From positions 81,231 to 89,658 of the forward strand of contig NHFT02000001.1 in NCBI GenBank assembly GCA_002170205.2: DNA of 8,428 nt, in the 5' to 3' direction. Positions 1 through 6,512 of this stretch are shown here, piece after piece. The notes beneath the pieces were generated by a model. The model ran no database searches. It was not told the DNA's origin and was given only the letters and a program-made list of their open reading frames with translations. The DNA is from Candidatus Pelagibacter sp. TMED118 (GTDB lineage: Bacteria; Pseudomonadota; Alphaproteobacteria; Pelagibacterales; Pelagibacteraceae). How positions within the stretch are numbered: the stretch's first letter is position 1; each line of letters opens with the position of its first letter. A program made the translations under genes and the position numbers.

Positions 1-450
1 GGTAATTTAAATTTTGATTCTGTCATTATTGCGGATTTTGACGAAAATCTTAAAAGCGTTACTACATCTTTATTATATACTGATGTTTCTTCAAAAAGAG
101 TCTCCTATATAAGTTTAAATCAATGGTTTGATAAGACCTTACTCAAAGAAAAAGCTCTTCAGCCAATGTACTTTCCATCTATAGATAAGAAGAATTATGA
201 TGATTTTGTAATTCTTTATGAGGAAAATTTTAAAGACACTCCAAACCAAATTTCTTTTTTGAGTTATGATTTAATCGGACTAATATATTATCTGGTTTAC
301 AAAAATGACTTTGTGATAGACAAAAAAATTTTTTATAAAAAAAATAAATTTAGAGGAAAAATCGGGATATTTGAGATAGATAAAAATATTATTACACATA
401 ACCTAAGCTTTTACTCAGTAGAAAAGGGAGAATTTAAAAAAATTTTTTAA
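1..450 (+). CDS. Penicillin-binding protein activator (LpoA-like, periplasmic-binding fold), C-terminal part
   Basis: The frame is open from the first base to TAA at 448-450, giving 149 residues, so the N-terminus lies outside the window. The piece looks like the C-terminal lobe of a type-1 periplasmic-binding fold as found in LppC/LpoA-like proteins. It has a strand with VIIADFDENL, a TSLLYTDV segment, a helix containing SFLSYDLIGLIYYL, and a final GKIGIFEIDKN...SFYSVEKGEFKKI stretch. That ending corresponds to the G-x-x-G-x-F-x-hydrophobic, then V-x-x-G-x-F ending of alphaproteobacterial members. Such proteins are envelope lipoproteins thought to stimulate peptidoglycan synthases; the lipobox would be in the missing part. 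An amino-acid-type ABC substrate-binding protein is the main alternative. The last 17 bp overlap the convergent rdgB gene. Confidence 0.65.
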   Translation, partial: GNLNFDSVIIADFDENLKSVTTSLLYTDVSSKRVSYISLNQWFDKTLLKEKALQPMYFPSIDKKNYDDFVILYEENFKDTPNQISFLSYDLIGLIYYLVYKNDFVIDKKIFYKKNKFRGKIGIFEIDKNIITHNLSFYSVEKGEFKKIF

Positions 451-1036
451 TTTTATTAAACGCTCTAATTCTATGATCAATTTTTAGTTTTTCTGTATAC
501 TTCATTTGGCCGAAGGTAATTTGTCTTCCTAGAGGAATAAATATTGGATCATATCCAAAACCATTTTTTCCAATCTTTTTTTTTGATATAGTCCCATTTA
601 TAAAACCAACTGCTTGAATAGGTTTTTTTTTCAATCCGTAAATTGTTAATGCACATATAAATCTCGCACTAATTTTCGTATTTTTCCAATTTTTATCATA
701 CTTAGATAATTTCGAGTAAACTTTGGAAATAGCTATGTTAAAATCGTTTTTTTTACCCGCCCATCTTGCTGAATATATCCCTGGTTGATTATTTAAAACT
801 TTAATTTCAAGCCCAGAATCATCAGCTAGACATATTTTCTTAGATCTATGAGAAAAATATTTGGCTTTAATTAATGAATTTTCAAGAAATGTTTTTCCAG
901 TCTCTCGTGGACTTCTAAGATTAAAATTTTTAGGTGTGAAAATTTCATATGATTTTGGTAATAAATCCTTAATTTCCCTCAGTTTACCTTCATTATTAGA
1001 GCCGATTATAATTTCATTAATTTTTTTTTTTAGCAT
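434..1036 (-). CDS. rdgB: RdgB/HAM1-family dITP/XTP pyrophosphatase
   Basis: This 200-residue protein has the normal family length. RdgB hydrolyses dITP, dXTP/XTP and ITP to the monophosphate and pyrophosphate in the cytoplasm, keeping deaminated purines out of nucleic acids. Visible motifs in order: SNNEGKLREI near residues 13-22 (phosphate-binding loop, usually T/S-x-N-x-x-K), ETGKTFLENSLIKAKY at 45-60, the catalytic ADDSGLEI at 71-78 followed by PGIYSARWAG at 85-94, and GFGYDPIF at 159-166. The final family signature SHR is DHR here (187-189). The ATG at 1036 sits just ahead of the first beta strand. The gene is divergent from grpE across 36 bp, and its stop lies inside the convergent LpoA-like gene. 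No rph or hemW neighbour is seen on the sides visible here. Confidence 0.95.
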   Translation of the reverse strand: MLKKKINEIIIGSNNEGKLREIKDLLPKSYEIFTPKNFNLRSPRETGKTFLENSLIKAKYFSHRSKKICLADDSGLEIKVLNNQPGIYSARWAGKKNDFNIAISKVYSKLSKYDKNWKNTKISARFICALTIYGLKKKPIQAVGFINGTISKKKIGKNGFGYDPIFIPLGRQITFGQMKYTEKLKIDHRIRAFNKIKKFF

Positions 1037-1064
1037 CTAGAATTTTGGAAAAATCTTACCATAT
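1037..1064 (+). promoter_or_regulatory. Candidate RpoH (sigma-32) heat-shock promoter of grpE
   Basis: CTAG at 1037-1040 is followed, after 17 bp, by ACCATAT at 1058-1064. This resembles the alphaproteobacterial RpoH pattern CTTG-N17-CYTATNT and the E. coli pattern CTTGAAA-N13/14-CCCATNT. The same 17-bp arrangement recurs before dnaK. The predicted start, 6-8 bp past the -10, falls at about 1070-1072, directly before the grpE ATG at 1073, so the message would be nearly leaderless. A TATAAT (1062-1067) overlaps the -10 but has no well-spaced sigma-70 -35. The site occupies the divergent gap with rdgB. Confidence 0.5.
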
Positions 1065-1091
1065 AATAATAAATGGTAAAAGACGAAACAA
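1063..1091 (-). promoter_or_regulatory. Candidate sigma-70-type promoter for rdgB
   Basis: On the minus strand TTGTTT (1086-1091) is separated by 17 bp from TATTAT (1063-1068). The predicted start near 1056 would leave a leader of about 20 nt before the rdgB ATG. The -10 is one base off consensus but the -35 matches only 3 of 6, and AT-rich DNA yields such boxes by chance. The -10 physically overlaps the grpE promoter on the other strand. Confidence 0.3.
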
Positions 1092-1699
1092 ATATAGAAA
1101 GCAAAATAACAGTGGAAGATTCAAATGTCGATGAAGATCAATTAAATAAAACAAATGATGCGAAGGCAAAAATAGACACAACTGAATTAACACATGAAGA
1201 AGAAATCATAAAATTAAAAGATAAAGTCACAAGATTATATGCAGAAATGGAAAATCAAAGAAGAAGGTATGATAAGGAAAAAGATGAAGCATTTGAGTAT
1301 GGAGGTTTTAATTTTGCGCGCGAAACTCTAAGTTTATTAGATAATTTAGAAAGGTCTAAAATTTCTCTAGAAAATGATGAAAGTTTAAAAGGGACAGACG
1401 CTATAAAAAAAATTTTAGAGCATATTGATATAATCTGTAAAGATATAAATTCTATTTTTAAAAAGAATGGTATCGAGCCCATTAGAGCAATTAATGAAAA
1501 ACTAGATCCAAATTTTCATCAGGCTATGATGGAGATAGAAGATAGTTCAAAGAAACCTGGCACAATTGTACAAGAAATACAAAAAGGATTTTTAATGAAA
1601 GAACGCTTATTAAGACCCTCTCTAGTTGGGGTGTCAAAAAAAAAAGAAGATGAAAATGCAAAAAGTGAGGAAAATAAGGGTAAAAAAGAGGAAAATTAA
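1073..1699 (+). CDS. grpE: Nucleotide exchange factor GrpE
   Basis: This 208-residue protein is of normal length. GrpE works as a dimer that releases ADP from DnaK, resetting the chaperone cycle. Residues 1-40 are acidic and low in complexity. A long coiled coil follows (about 42-95) with KLKDKVTRLYAEMENQRRRYDKE and then FARETLSLLDNLERS. A second helix pair around 110-132 completes the helical part. The C-terminal beta-wing carries NFHQAMMEIEDSSKKPGTIV (148-166) and QKGFLMKERLLRPSLVGVSK (170-189), the most conserved GrpE segment. The tail is charged. The ATG at 1073 comes only about 9 bp after the promoter -10 and has no Shine-Dalgarno sequence, consistent with a near-leaderless transcript. 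dnaK starts 61 bp downstream. No hrcA lies beside it. Confidence 0.97.
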   Translation: MVKDETNIESKITVEDSNVDEDQLNKTNDAKAKIDTTELTHEEEIIKLKDKVTRLYAEMENQRRRYDKEKDEAFEYGGFNFARETLSLLDNLERSKISLENDESLKGTDAIKKILEHIDIICKDINSIFKKNGIEPIRAINEKLDPNFHQAMMEIEDSSKKPGTIVQEIQKGFLMKERLLRPSLVGVSKKKEDENAKSEENKGKKEEN

Positions 1700-1713
1700 T
1701 TTTTTTACATAAG

Positions 1714-1741
1714 GTTGTAGATTTAAAATTAGCACTTATAT
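1714..1741 (+). promoter_or_regulatory. Candidate RpoH (sigma-32) heat-shock promoter of dnaK
   Basis: In the 61-bp grpE-dnaK gap, GTTG at 1714-1717 is followed after exactly 17 bp by CTTATAT at 1735-1741. The -10 matches the alphaproteobacterial RpoH consensus CYTATNT fully, and the -35 differs from CTTG at one base. The predicted start at about 1747-1749 leaves a leader of about 13 nt with no Shine-Dalgarno. It would let dnaK be transcribed separately and more strongly than grpE. Confidence 0.55.
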
Positions 1742-1760
1742 GTGATTAATAGTTATTGAA

Positions 1761-3686
1761 ATGAGCAAAGTAATTGGAATAGATTTAGGAACAACGAATT
1801 CTTGTGTTGCCATCATGGACGGTGCACAAGCAAAAGTTTTAGAAAACACCGAAGGTGCAAGAACCACTCCTTCAGTTGTTGCATTCACTGAAAATGATGA
1901 AAAATTAATTGGTCAACCCGCAAAAAGACAGGCCGTAACTAATCCAGAAAATACTATTTTTGCTGTAAAAAGATTAATTGGAAGAAATTTTGAAGACCCC
2001 AGTGTAAAAAAAGATATTGAGACTGCGCCTTTCAGGATTGTAAACTCAGAGAAAGGTGATGCTTGGATTGAAGCAAAAGGTCAAAAATATTCACCATCCC
2101 AAATATCAGCTTTCACATTACAAAAGATGAAAGAGACAGCTGAAAAATACCTAGGAACAGAAGTAAAGCAGGCTGTTATTACAGTTCCGGCTTACTTTAA
2201 TGATGCACAAAGACAGGCAACCAAAGACGCTGGTAAAATTGCTGGACTAGAGGTATTAAGAATTATTAATGAGCCGACAGCAGCTTCTTTGGCCTATGGC
2301 CTAGACAAAAAAGCAAATAAAAAAATAGCTGTCTATGACTTAGGTGGAGGTACATTTGATGTTTCAATTCTTGAACTAGGTGATGGAGTTTTTGAAGTCA
2401 AATCTACTAATGGTGATACGTTTCTTGGTGGTGAAGATTTTGACAATACAGTAGTAGAATACTTGCTTTCAGAGTTTAAAAAAGACAATGGTATAGATTT
2501 AAAATCAGATAAATTAGCTTTGCAAAGATTGAAAGAGGCTGCAGAAAAAGCGAAAATAGAACTTTCTTCTGCAACTCAAACGGAAATAAATTTACCTTTT
2601 ATCACTGCAGATAAAACAGGACCTAAACATATTAATTTAAAAATGACTAGAGCGAAACTTGAGGCATTAGTTGAGGATTTGATTTCAAGAACTATACCAC
2701 CATGTCAGACAGCTCTAAAAGATGCTGGTTTGTCGGCAGGAGAAATCGACGAAATTGTTCTTGTTGGCGGCATGACAAGAATGCCTAAAGTAATTGAAGA
2801 AGTAAAAAATTTTTTTGGAAAAGATCCAAATAAATCAGTAAACCCTGACGAAGTTGTTGCGATGGGGGCTGCTATACAAGCAGGTGTTCTTCAAGGGGAT
2901 GTAAAAGATGTGCTATTACTCGATGTAACTCCTTTATCTCTAGGAATTGAAACATTGGGTGGGGTTTCCACAAAATTAATTGATAAAAATACAACGATAC
3001 CGACAAAAAAAAGCCAAGTATTTTCAACAGCTGACGATAACCAGCCTGCTGTATCAATAAGAGTACTTCAAGGTGAAAGAGAAATGGCATCAGATAATAA
3101 AATTTTAGGAAATTTCGAACTAGTTGGAATTGCACCTGCTCCAAGAGGTGTTCCTCAAATTGAGGTAACTTTTGATATAGATGCGAATGGAATTGTCAAT
3201 GTTTCCGCAAAAGACAAAGGTACAGGTAAAGAGCAAAAAATTCAGATTCAAGCATCTGGAGGTTTGAGTGATGATGAGATAAATAAAATGGTTAAAGATG
3301 CAGAGTCTAATAAGGAAGCTGACAAAAAGAAAAGAGAAGCCGTCGATGCGAGAAATCAAGCAGACACACTGCTTCACTCAACAGAAAAAAATTTGAAAGA
3401 TCATGGAGGAAAGGTTTCTGATGTAGATAAGAAAACAATAGAAAGTGCATCTGCAAATTTAAGAAATTCTTTAAAGGGAACCGACGTTGAAGAGATTAAA
3501 AAAAAGACACAGGATTTAGTTCAGGCATCAATGAAATTAGGCGAAGCAATTTATAAATCACAACAAGGTGCAAAACCTGAAAACGGCACTCCTAAAGATA
3601 ATGAAAAGGAAGAAAAAAAAGACGATAACGTTGTTGATGCAGATTTTGAAGAGGTGAAGGACGACAATAAAGAAAAAAGCGCCTAA
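1761..3686 (+). CDS. dnaK: Hsp70 chaperone DnaK
   Basis: Full-length at 641 residues. DnaK is the cytoplasmic ATP-driven chaperone that holds unfolded segments, with DnaJ delivering clients and GrpE exchanging nucleotide. The ATPase domain (about 1-380) shows [16 protein letters not shown] (6-21), K70 in [24 protein letters not shown] (142-158), [13 protein letters not shown] (170-182), DLGGGTFD (193-200, with the conserved Thr198) and [12 protein letters not shown] (333-344). The interdomain linker is [19 protein letters not shown] (383-401). The beta-sandwich substrate domain contains [20 protein letters not shown] and [20 protein letters not shown] helical lid follows, then the typical C-terminal [12 protein letters not shown]. 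No key residue is missing. dnaJ follows after 27 bp, probably on the same transcript. Confidence 0.99.
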   Translation: MSKVIGIDLGTTNSCVAIMDGAQAKVLENTEGARTTPSVVAFTENDEKLIGQPAKRQAVTNPENTIFAVKRLIGRNFEDPSVKKDIETAPFRIVNSEKGDAWIEAKGQKYSPSQISAFTLQKMKETAEKYLGTEVKQAVITVPAYFNDAQRQATKDAGKIAGLEVLRIINEPTAASLAYGLDKKANKKIAVYDLGGGTFDVSILELGDGVFEVKSTNGDTFLGGEDFDNTVVEYLLSEFKKDNGIDLKSDKLALQRLKEAAEKAKIELSSATQTEINLPFITADKTGPKHINLKMTRAKLEALVEDLISRTIPPCQTALKDAGLSAGEIDEIVLVGGMTRMPKVIEEVKNFFGKDPNKSVNPDEVVAMGAAIQAGVLQGDVKDVLLLDVTPLSLGIETLGGVSTKLIDKNTTIPTKKSQVFSTADDNQPAVSIRVLQGEREMASDNKILGNFELVGIAPAPRGVPQIEVTFDIDANGIVNVSAKDKGTGKEQKIQIQASGGLSDDEINKMVKDAESNKEADKKKREAVDARNQADTLLHSTEKNLKDHGGKVSDVDKKTIESASANLRNSLKGTDVEEIKKKTQDLVQASMKLGEAIYKSQQGAKPENGTPKDNEKEEKKDDNVVDADFEEVKDDNKEKSA

Positions 3687-3713
3687 ATAACAACTATTTG
3701 TCTATAACATGTT

Positions 3714-4841
3714 ATGGCAAAAAGAGATTACTACGAAGTTCTAGGCATAAACAAAAGTGCATCAGCAGATCAAATTAAATCAGCTTACCGTAAGCTTGCT
3801 GTAAAACACCATCCAGATAAAAATAAAGGCGATAAATCAGCAGAGGAAAAATTTAAAGAGGCATCAGAAGCATATCATGTCCTCTCTAACACTGAAAGAA
3901 AACAAAATTACGACAACTTTGGTCATTCAGCCTTCGAAAACGGAGCAGGAGGTAGGGGGGGATTTAGTAATTTTGATTTTTCTGGAAGCTTTTCTGACAT
4001 TTTTGAAGATTTTTTTGGTGAGGGATTTGGAAGTGGTGGCAGAAGATCAAGAAAATCAAATCATAGAGGATCAGACCTGAGATATGATCTCACGATAAAT
4101 TTAGAAGAGGCTTTTTCTGGAAAAAAGCAAGATATAAAATTTTCTACTTCAGAACAATGTGATACATGTAGTGGAAGTGGATCAAAACCAGGCTATGATG
4201 CTGGTAGCTGTTCAATGTGTGCAGGCCATGGTCAAGTTAGGTCAAGCCAGGGGTTTTTCACAGTTCAACAAACTTGTCCACAGTGTTCAGGTTCAGGTGA
4301 GGAAATTACAAATCCGTGTAACTTATGTAATGGACAAGGAAAAAAACAAGCTTCAAAAAGATTATCAGTTACAATACCTAAAGGTGTAGATGATGGAACA
4401 AGAATAAGACTCGCTGGAAAAGGCGAGGCAGGTTCAAGAGGTGCCGGTAATGGTGACTTATATTTATTTATAAACGTAAATTCCCACGAGCTATTTAAGA
4501 GGCAAGATGAACATCTCTTTTTTGAGTGCCCAGTTTCGATTGCTGACGCAGCGTTAGGAGCTTCTATAGATATTCCAACTATAGATGGGGGTAAAGCAAA
4601 AATTAGAATCCCATCTGGCACACAAAGTGGTAAACAATTTCGATTAAAAGGAAAAGGTATGCCATTTATGAGAGGGAATGGTTCCGGTGATTTATATGTT
4701 CAGGTAAATACAGAGGTTCCAATCTCTTTAAATAAAGAACAAAAGGAGCTTTTAGAGAAGTTTAGAGACATAGAAAATGAAAAATCAAATCCAAGTATTA
4801 AAAAATTCTTTCAGAAAGCTAAAACCTTTTGGAAAAATTAG
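3714..4841 (+). CDS. dnaJ: Hsp40 co-chaperone DnaJ (type I)
   Basis: This 375-residue protein is a complete type I DnaJ. It presents unfolded proteins to DnaK and stimulates its ATPase. The J domain (5-70) has DYYEVLG and the essential HPD at 33-35. A Gly/Phe region (about 74-108) is rich in GGF, DIFEDFFGEGFG and similar. Four CxxCxGxG-type zinc repeats lie at C149/C152, C166/C169, C188/C191 and C202/C205, with all eight zinc-binding cysteines present. The substrate-binding C-terminal domains follow (RLSVTIPKGVDDGTRIRLAGKGEAG at 216-240, then GTQSGKQFRLKGKGMP at 302-317). The 27-bp spacer from dnaK has no evident promoter or Shine-Dalgarno, so cotranscription is likely. I saw no convincing terminator after the gene. 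Confidence 0.98.
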   Translation: MAKRDYYEVLGINKSASADQIKSAYRKLAVKHHPDKNKGDKSAEEKFKEASEAYHVLSNTERKQNYDNFGHSAFENGAGGRGGFSNFDFSGSFSDIFEDFFGEGFGSGGRRSRKSNHRGSDLRYDLTINLEEAFSGKKQDIKFSTSEQCDTCSGSGSKPGYDAGSCSMCAGHGQVRSSQGFFTVQQTCPQCSGSGEEITNPCNLCNGQGKKQASKRLSVTIPKGVDDGTRIRLAGKGEAGSRGAGNGDLYLFINVNSHELFKRQDEHLFFECPVSIADAALGASIDIPTIDGGKAKIRIPSGTQSGKQFRLKGKGMPFMRGNGSGDLYVQVNTEVPISLNKEQKELLEKFRDIENEKSNPSIKKFFQKAKTFWKN

Positions 4842-5011
4842 TAAATGGTTTTGAGGAACAAATTCCAGATACAGCTTTTATAGGTGTTTTAGTCTTAGTA
4901 TCGCCAAGTTACATAACTAAATTCTAGTAGGATATTACTTGTAACAGATGCAAGCATTTGGGGTATTATTATACTTATACTTATGTTAATTTTATATTTG
5001 TTAATTAAATA
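4842..5011. other. 170-bp intergenic stretch between dnaJ and dapB, no confident gene
   Basis: This is the longest non-coding stretch here, in DNA where other gaps are about 1-66 bp. It holds three things I can see. First, a short frame from TTG 4829 to TAG 4925-4927 (32 codons, containing DTAFIGVLVLVSPSY). Second, a frame open from 4917 to TAA 5010-5012 that encodes one strongly hydrophobic segment (WGIIILILMLILYLLIK) but has no ATG, GTG or TTG before that segment; its stop overlaps the dapB ATG. Third, inverted repeats: GTTACA (4908-4913) with TGTAAC (4940-4945) enclosing ACTA/TAGT around 4916-4928, and ATGCAAGCAT (4948-4957). The dapB promoter should lie here; -10-like boxes TATTAT (4964) and TATACT (4970, 4976) are present without a well-spaced -35. 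It may be a gene relic, a tiny membrane protein or a leader RNA. Confidence 0.4.
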
Positions 5012-5791
5012 ATGAAGAATGTAAATATTTCAATAACAGGATGTGAAGGTCGAATGGGACGACAAATAATAAAATCTGCACATCAAGATCAAACGTTTAA
5101 AATTGTCTCAATTACAGAAAGCAGAATAACTAAAAAAAAAGTTAGAGGTATAATACCTCAGATAAATAGTTTAAAGGCATTTAAAAACGCCGATGTGATA
5201 ATTGATTTTACTGTACCAAAATGTACTTTTGAAATTCTTAAAATAGCATCTAAACAAAAAAAAAGGGTGGTAATAGGTACAACAGGTTTTAAAAAAAAAG
5301 AGGAGGATTTAATTAAGACATATTCTAAAAAGATACCAATTTTAAAGGCCGGTAATATGAGCCTTGGGATTAATCTGCTTATGTATCTTACTGAAATCGC
5401 ATCAAAATCATTGGGTAAAAAATTTTTGAGTAAAGTATTTGAAGCGCATCATAAACACAAAAAAGATCATCCTTCTGGGACTGCTTTAATGCTAGGAAAA
5501 GGAATAGCAATTGGAAAAAGTAAAAACTTTTATAATATTATTGGTAAAAAATACTTAAACCGGAAGTCGTTTCCATACGGAAAAAAAATCAATTTTAACT
5601 CAATTAGAAAAGGTGAAATAATAGGAGAACATGTTGTTAAATTTTCTAGTGGAAAAGAAATCATATCGCTTAATCACGAGGCTTTTGATAGGGCTTTATA
5701 TTCTGAGGGAGCGCTTATGGCTGCAAAATGGCTAATTAATAAGAAATCTGGGCTTTATTCCATGAGAGATGTTTTAACTTTAACTGAATAA
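5012..5791 (+). CDS. dapB: 4-hydroxy-tetrahydrodipicolinate reductase (DapB)
   Basis: This 259-residue protein is slightly short for the family (about 265-275). DapB reduces hydroxy-tetrahydrodipicolinate with NAD(P)H to tetrahydrodipicolinate on the lysine/meso-diaminopimelate pathway, feeding both protein and peptidoglycan. The Rossmann nucleotide-binding motif is GCEGRMGRQI (10-19). IDFTVP (64-69) and VVIGTTGF (86-93) line the cofactor site, and AGNMSLGINLLM (113-124) matches the family's N-x-S-x-G-x-N motif. The catalytic signature EAHHKHKKDHPSGTAL (144-159) supplies H146 and K150, and RKGEIIGEHVV (199-209) is also typical. One oddity is His153 where most homologues have Ala (DAPSGTA). 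The ATG overlaps the stop of an upstream hydrophobic frame by one base and has no clear Shine-Dalgarno. Confidence 0.97.
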   Translation: MKNVNISITGCEGRMGRQIIKSAHQDQTFKIVSITESRITKKKVRGIIPQINSLKAFKNADVIIDFTVPKCTFEILKIASKQKKRVVIGTTGFKKKEEDLIKTYSKKIPILKAGNMSLGINLLMYLTEIASKSLGKKFLSKVFEAHHKHKKDHPSGTALMLGKGIAIGKSKNFYNIIGKKYLNRKSFPYGKKINFNSIRKGEIIGEHVVKFSSGKEIISLNHEAFDRALYSEGALMAAKWLINKKSGLYSMRDVLTLTE

Positions 5792-5857
5792 ATATAAATT
5801 TTTGTAATAGTGTCGAAAGACTGAAGAATTTTTTTAAAATTATTAAATAGTTAACTG

Positions 5858-6511
5858 ATGAATAAAAAAAAGAGAAGTCAAATTATACTTAAAATTTTAA
5901 ATGAAACTTATCCACATACTCCAGTTCCTTTAAAACATAGAAATATTTTTACACTACTAATATCAGTTCTACTTTCAGCACAATGCACTGATGTTAACGT
6001 AAATAATGTTACAAAAAACATTTACCCAAAATACAACAGGCCAGAACATTTTGTGAAACTTGGTAGAAAAAAAATTGAAAATTTAATAAGAAGTATAGGA
6101 ATTTTTAGAATAAAAGCTAAAAGTGTTTACAATTTATCAAAAACACTTGTTAACAAATATAAAGGTAAAGTACCAAAAACATTTGATGCACTAGAAGAAC
6201 TTCCAGGTGTTGGTCATAAAACAGCAAGTGTTGTGATGTCTCAGGGTTTCGGTCACCCTGCATTCCCAGTTGATACACACATACATCGTTTGGCACAAAG
6301 ATGGGGTTTAACTAATGGAAAAAATGTAATTCAAACTGAAGAGGACCTAAAAAAATTATTTCCAGTGAAATACTGGAATAAGTTACATCTTCAAATAATA
6401 TACTATGGAAGAGAGTATTGTAGAGCTAGAGAATGTTATGGAATATCTTGTAAAATCTGCACCACTTGTTATCCTAATAGAAAAAAACCAATTATAACCA
6501 AGAAAGCGTGA
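5858..6511 (+). CDS. nth: Endonuclease III (DNA glycosylase/AP lyase) with atypical iron-sulfur cysteines
   Basis: This 217-residue protein has family-typical length. Nth removes oxidised pyrimidines and nicks the abasic site in base-excision repair. Seen in order: LLSAQCTDVNVN (38-49), the helix-hairpin-helix LPGVGHKTASVV (115-126) with catalytic Lys121, and VDTHIHRL (138-145) with catalytic Asp139. The C-terminal iron-sulfur loop has five cysteines, C188, C193, C198, C201 and C204 (spacing C-x4-C-x4-C-x2-C-x2-C), instead of the E. coli C-x6-C-x2-C-x5-C. The lead-in GREYC also differs from the E. coli version. Which four ligate the cluster cannot be decided from sequence. The kinase gene begins 1 bp after its stop, so the two are surely cotranscribed. 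The 66-bp spacer from dapB shows no confident promoter. Confidence 0.95.
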   Translation: MNKKKRSQIILKILNETYPHTPVPLKHRNIFTLLISVLLSAQCTDVNVNNVTKNIYPKYNRPEHFVKLGRKKIENLIRSIGIFRIKAKSVYNLSKTLVNKYKGKVPKTFDALEELPGVGHKTASVVMSQGFGHPAFPVDTHIHRLAQRWGLTNGKNVIQTEEDLKKLFPVKYWNKLHLQIIYYGREYCRARECYGISCKICTTCYPNRKKPIITKKA

Positions 6512-6512
6512 T

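Noticed and set aside
1729..1755. Possible CIRCE element (HrcA operator) upstream of dnaK, starting TTAGCACTT
   Set aside because: The left arm matches 8 of 9 bases of TTAGCACTC, but the right arm at the required 9-bp spacing (1747-1755) matches GAGTGCTAA at only about 4 of 9, so no inverted repeat exists. It coincides with the RpoH-like -10.
2872..3377. Two minus-strand frames of 85-90 residues inside dnaK
   Set aside because: They are antisense to the strongly conserved DnaK substrate-binding region and show no domain or start signal of their own.
4159..4621. A plus-strand 76-residue and a minus-strand 118-residue frame within dnaJ
   Set aside because: Both are out-of-frame readings of the zinc-finger and C-terminal domains of DnaJ, produced by its repeated Cys/Gly codons.
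4821..4852. AAAACC ... GGTTTT inverted repeat around the dnaJ stop codon
   Set aside because: The 20-nt loop and A-T-rich arms without a following T-run make a terminator unlikely.
5801..5840. Terminator-like GTC-GAAA-GAC hairpin followed by a T-run after dapB
   Set aside because: The stem is only three pairs, outward extension fails, and the T-run starts several bases later. This is too weak to call in AT-rich DNA.
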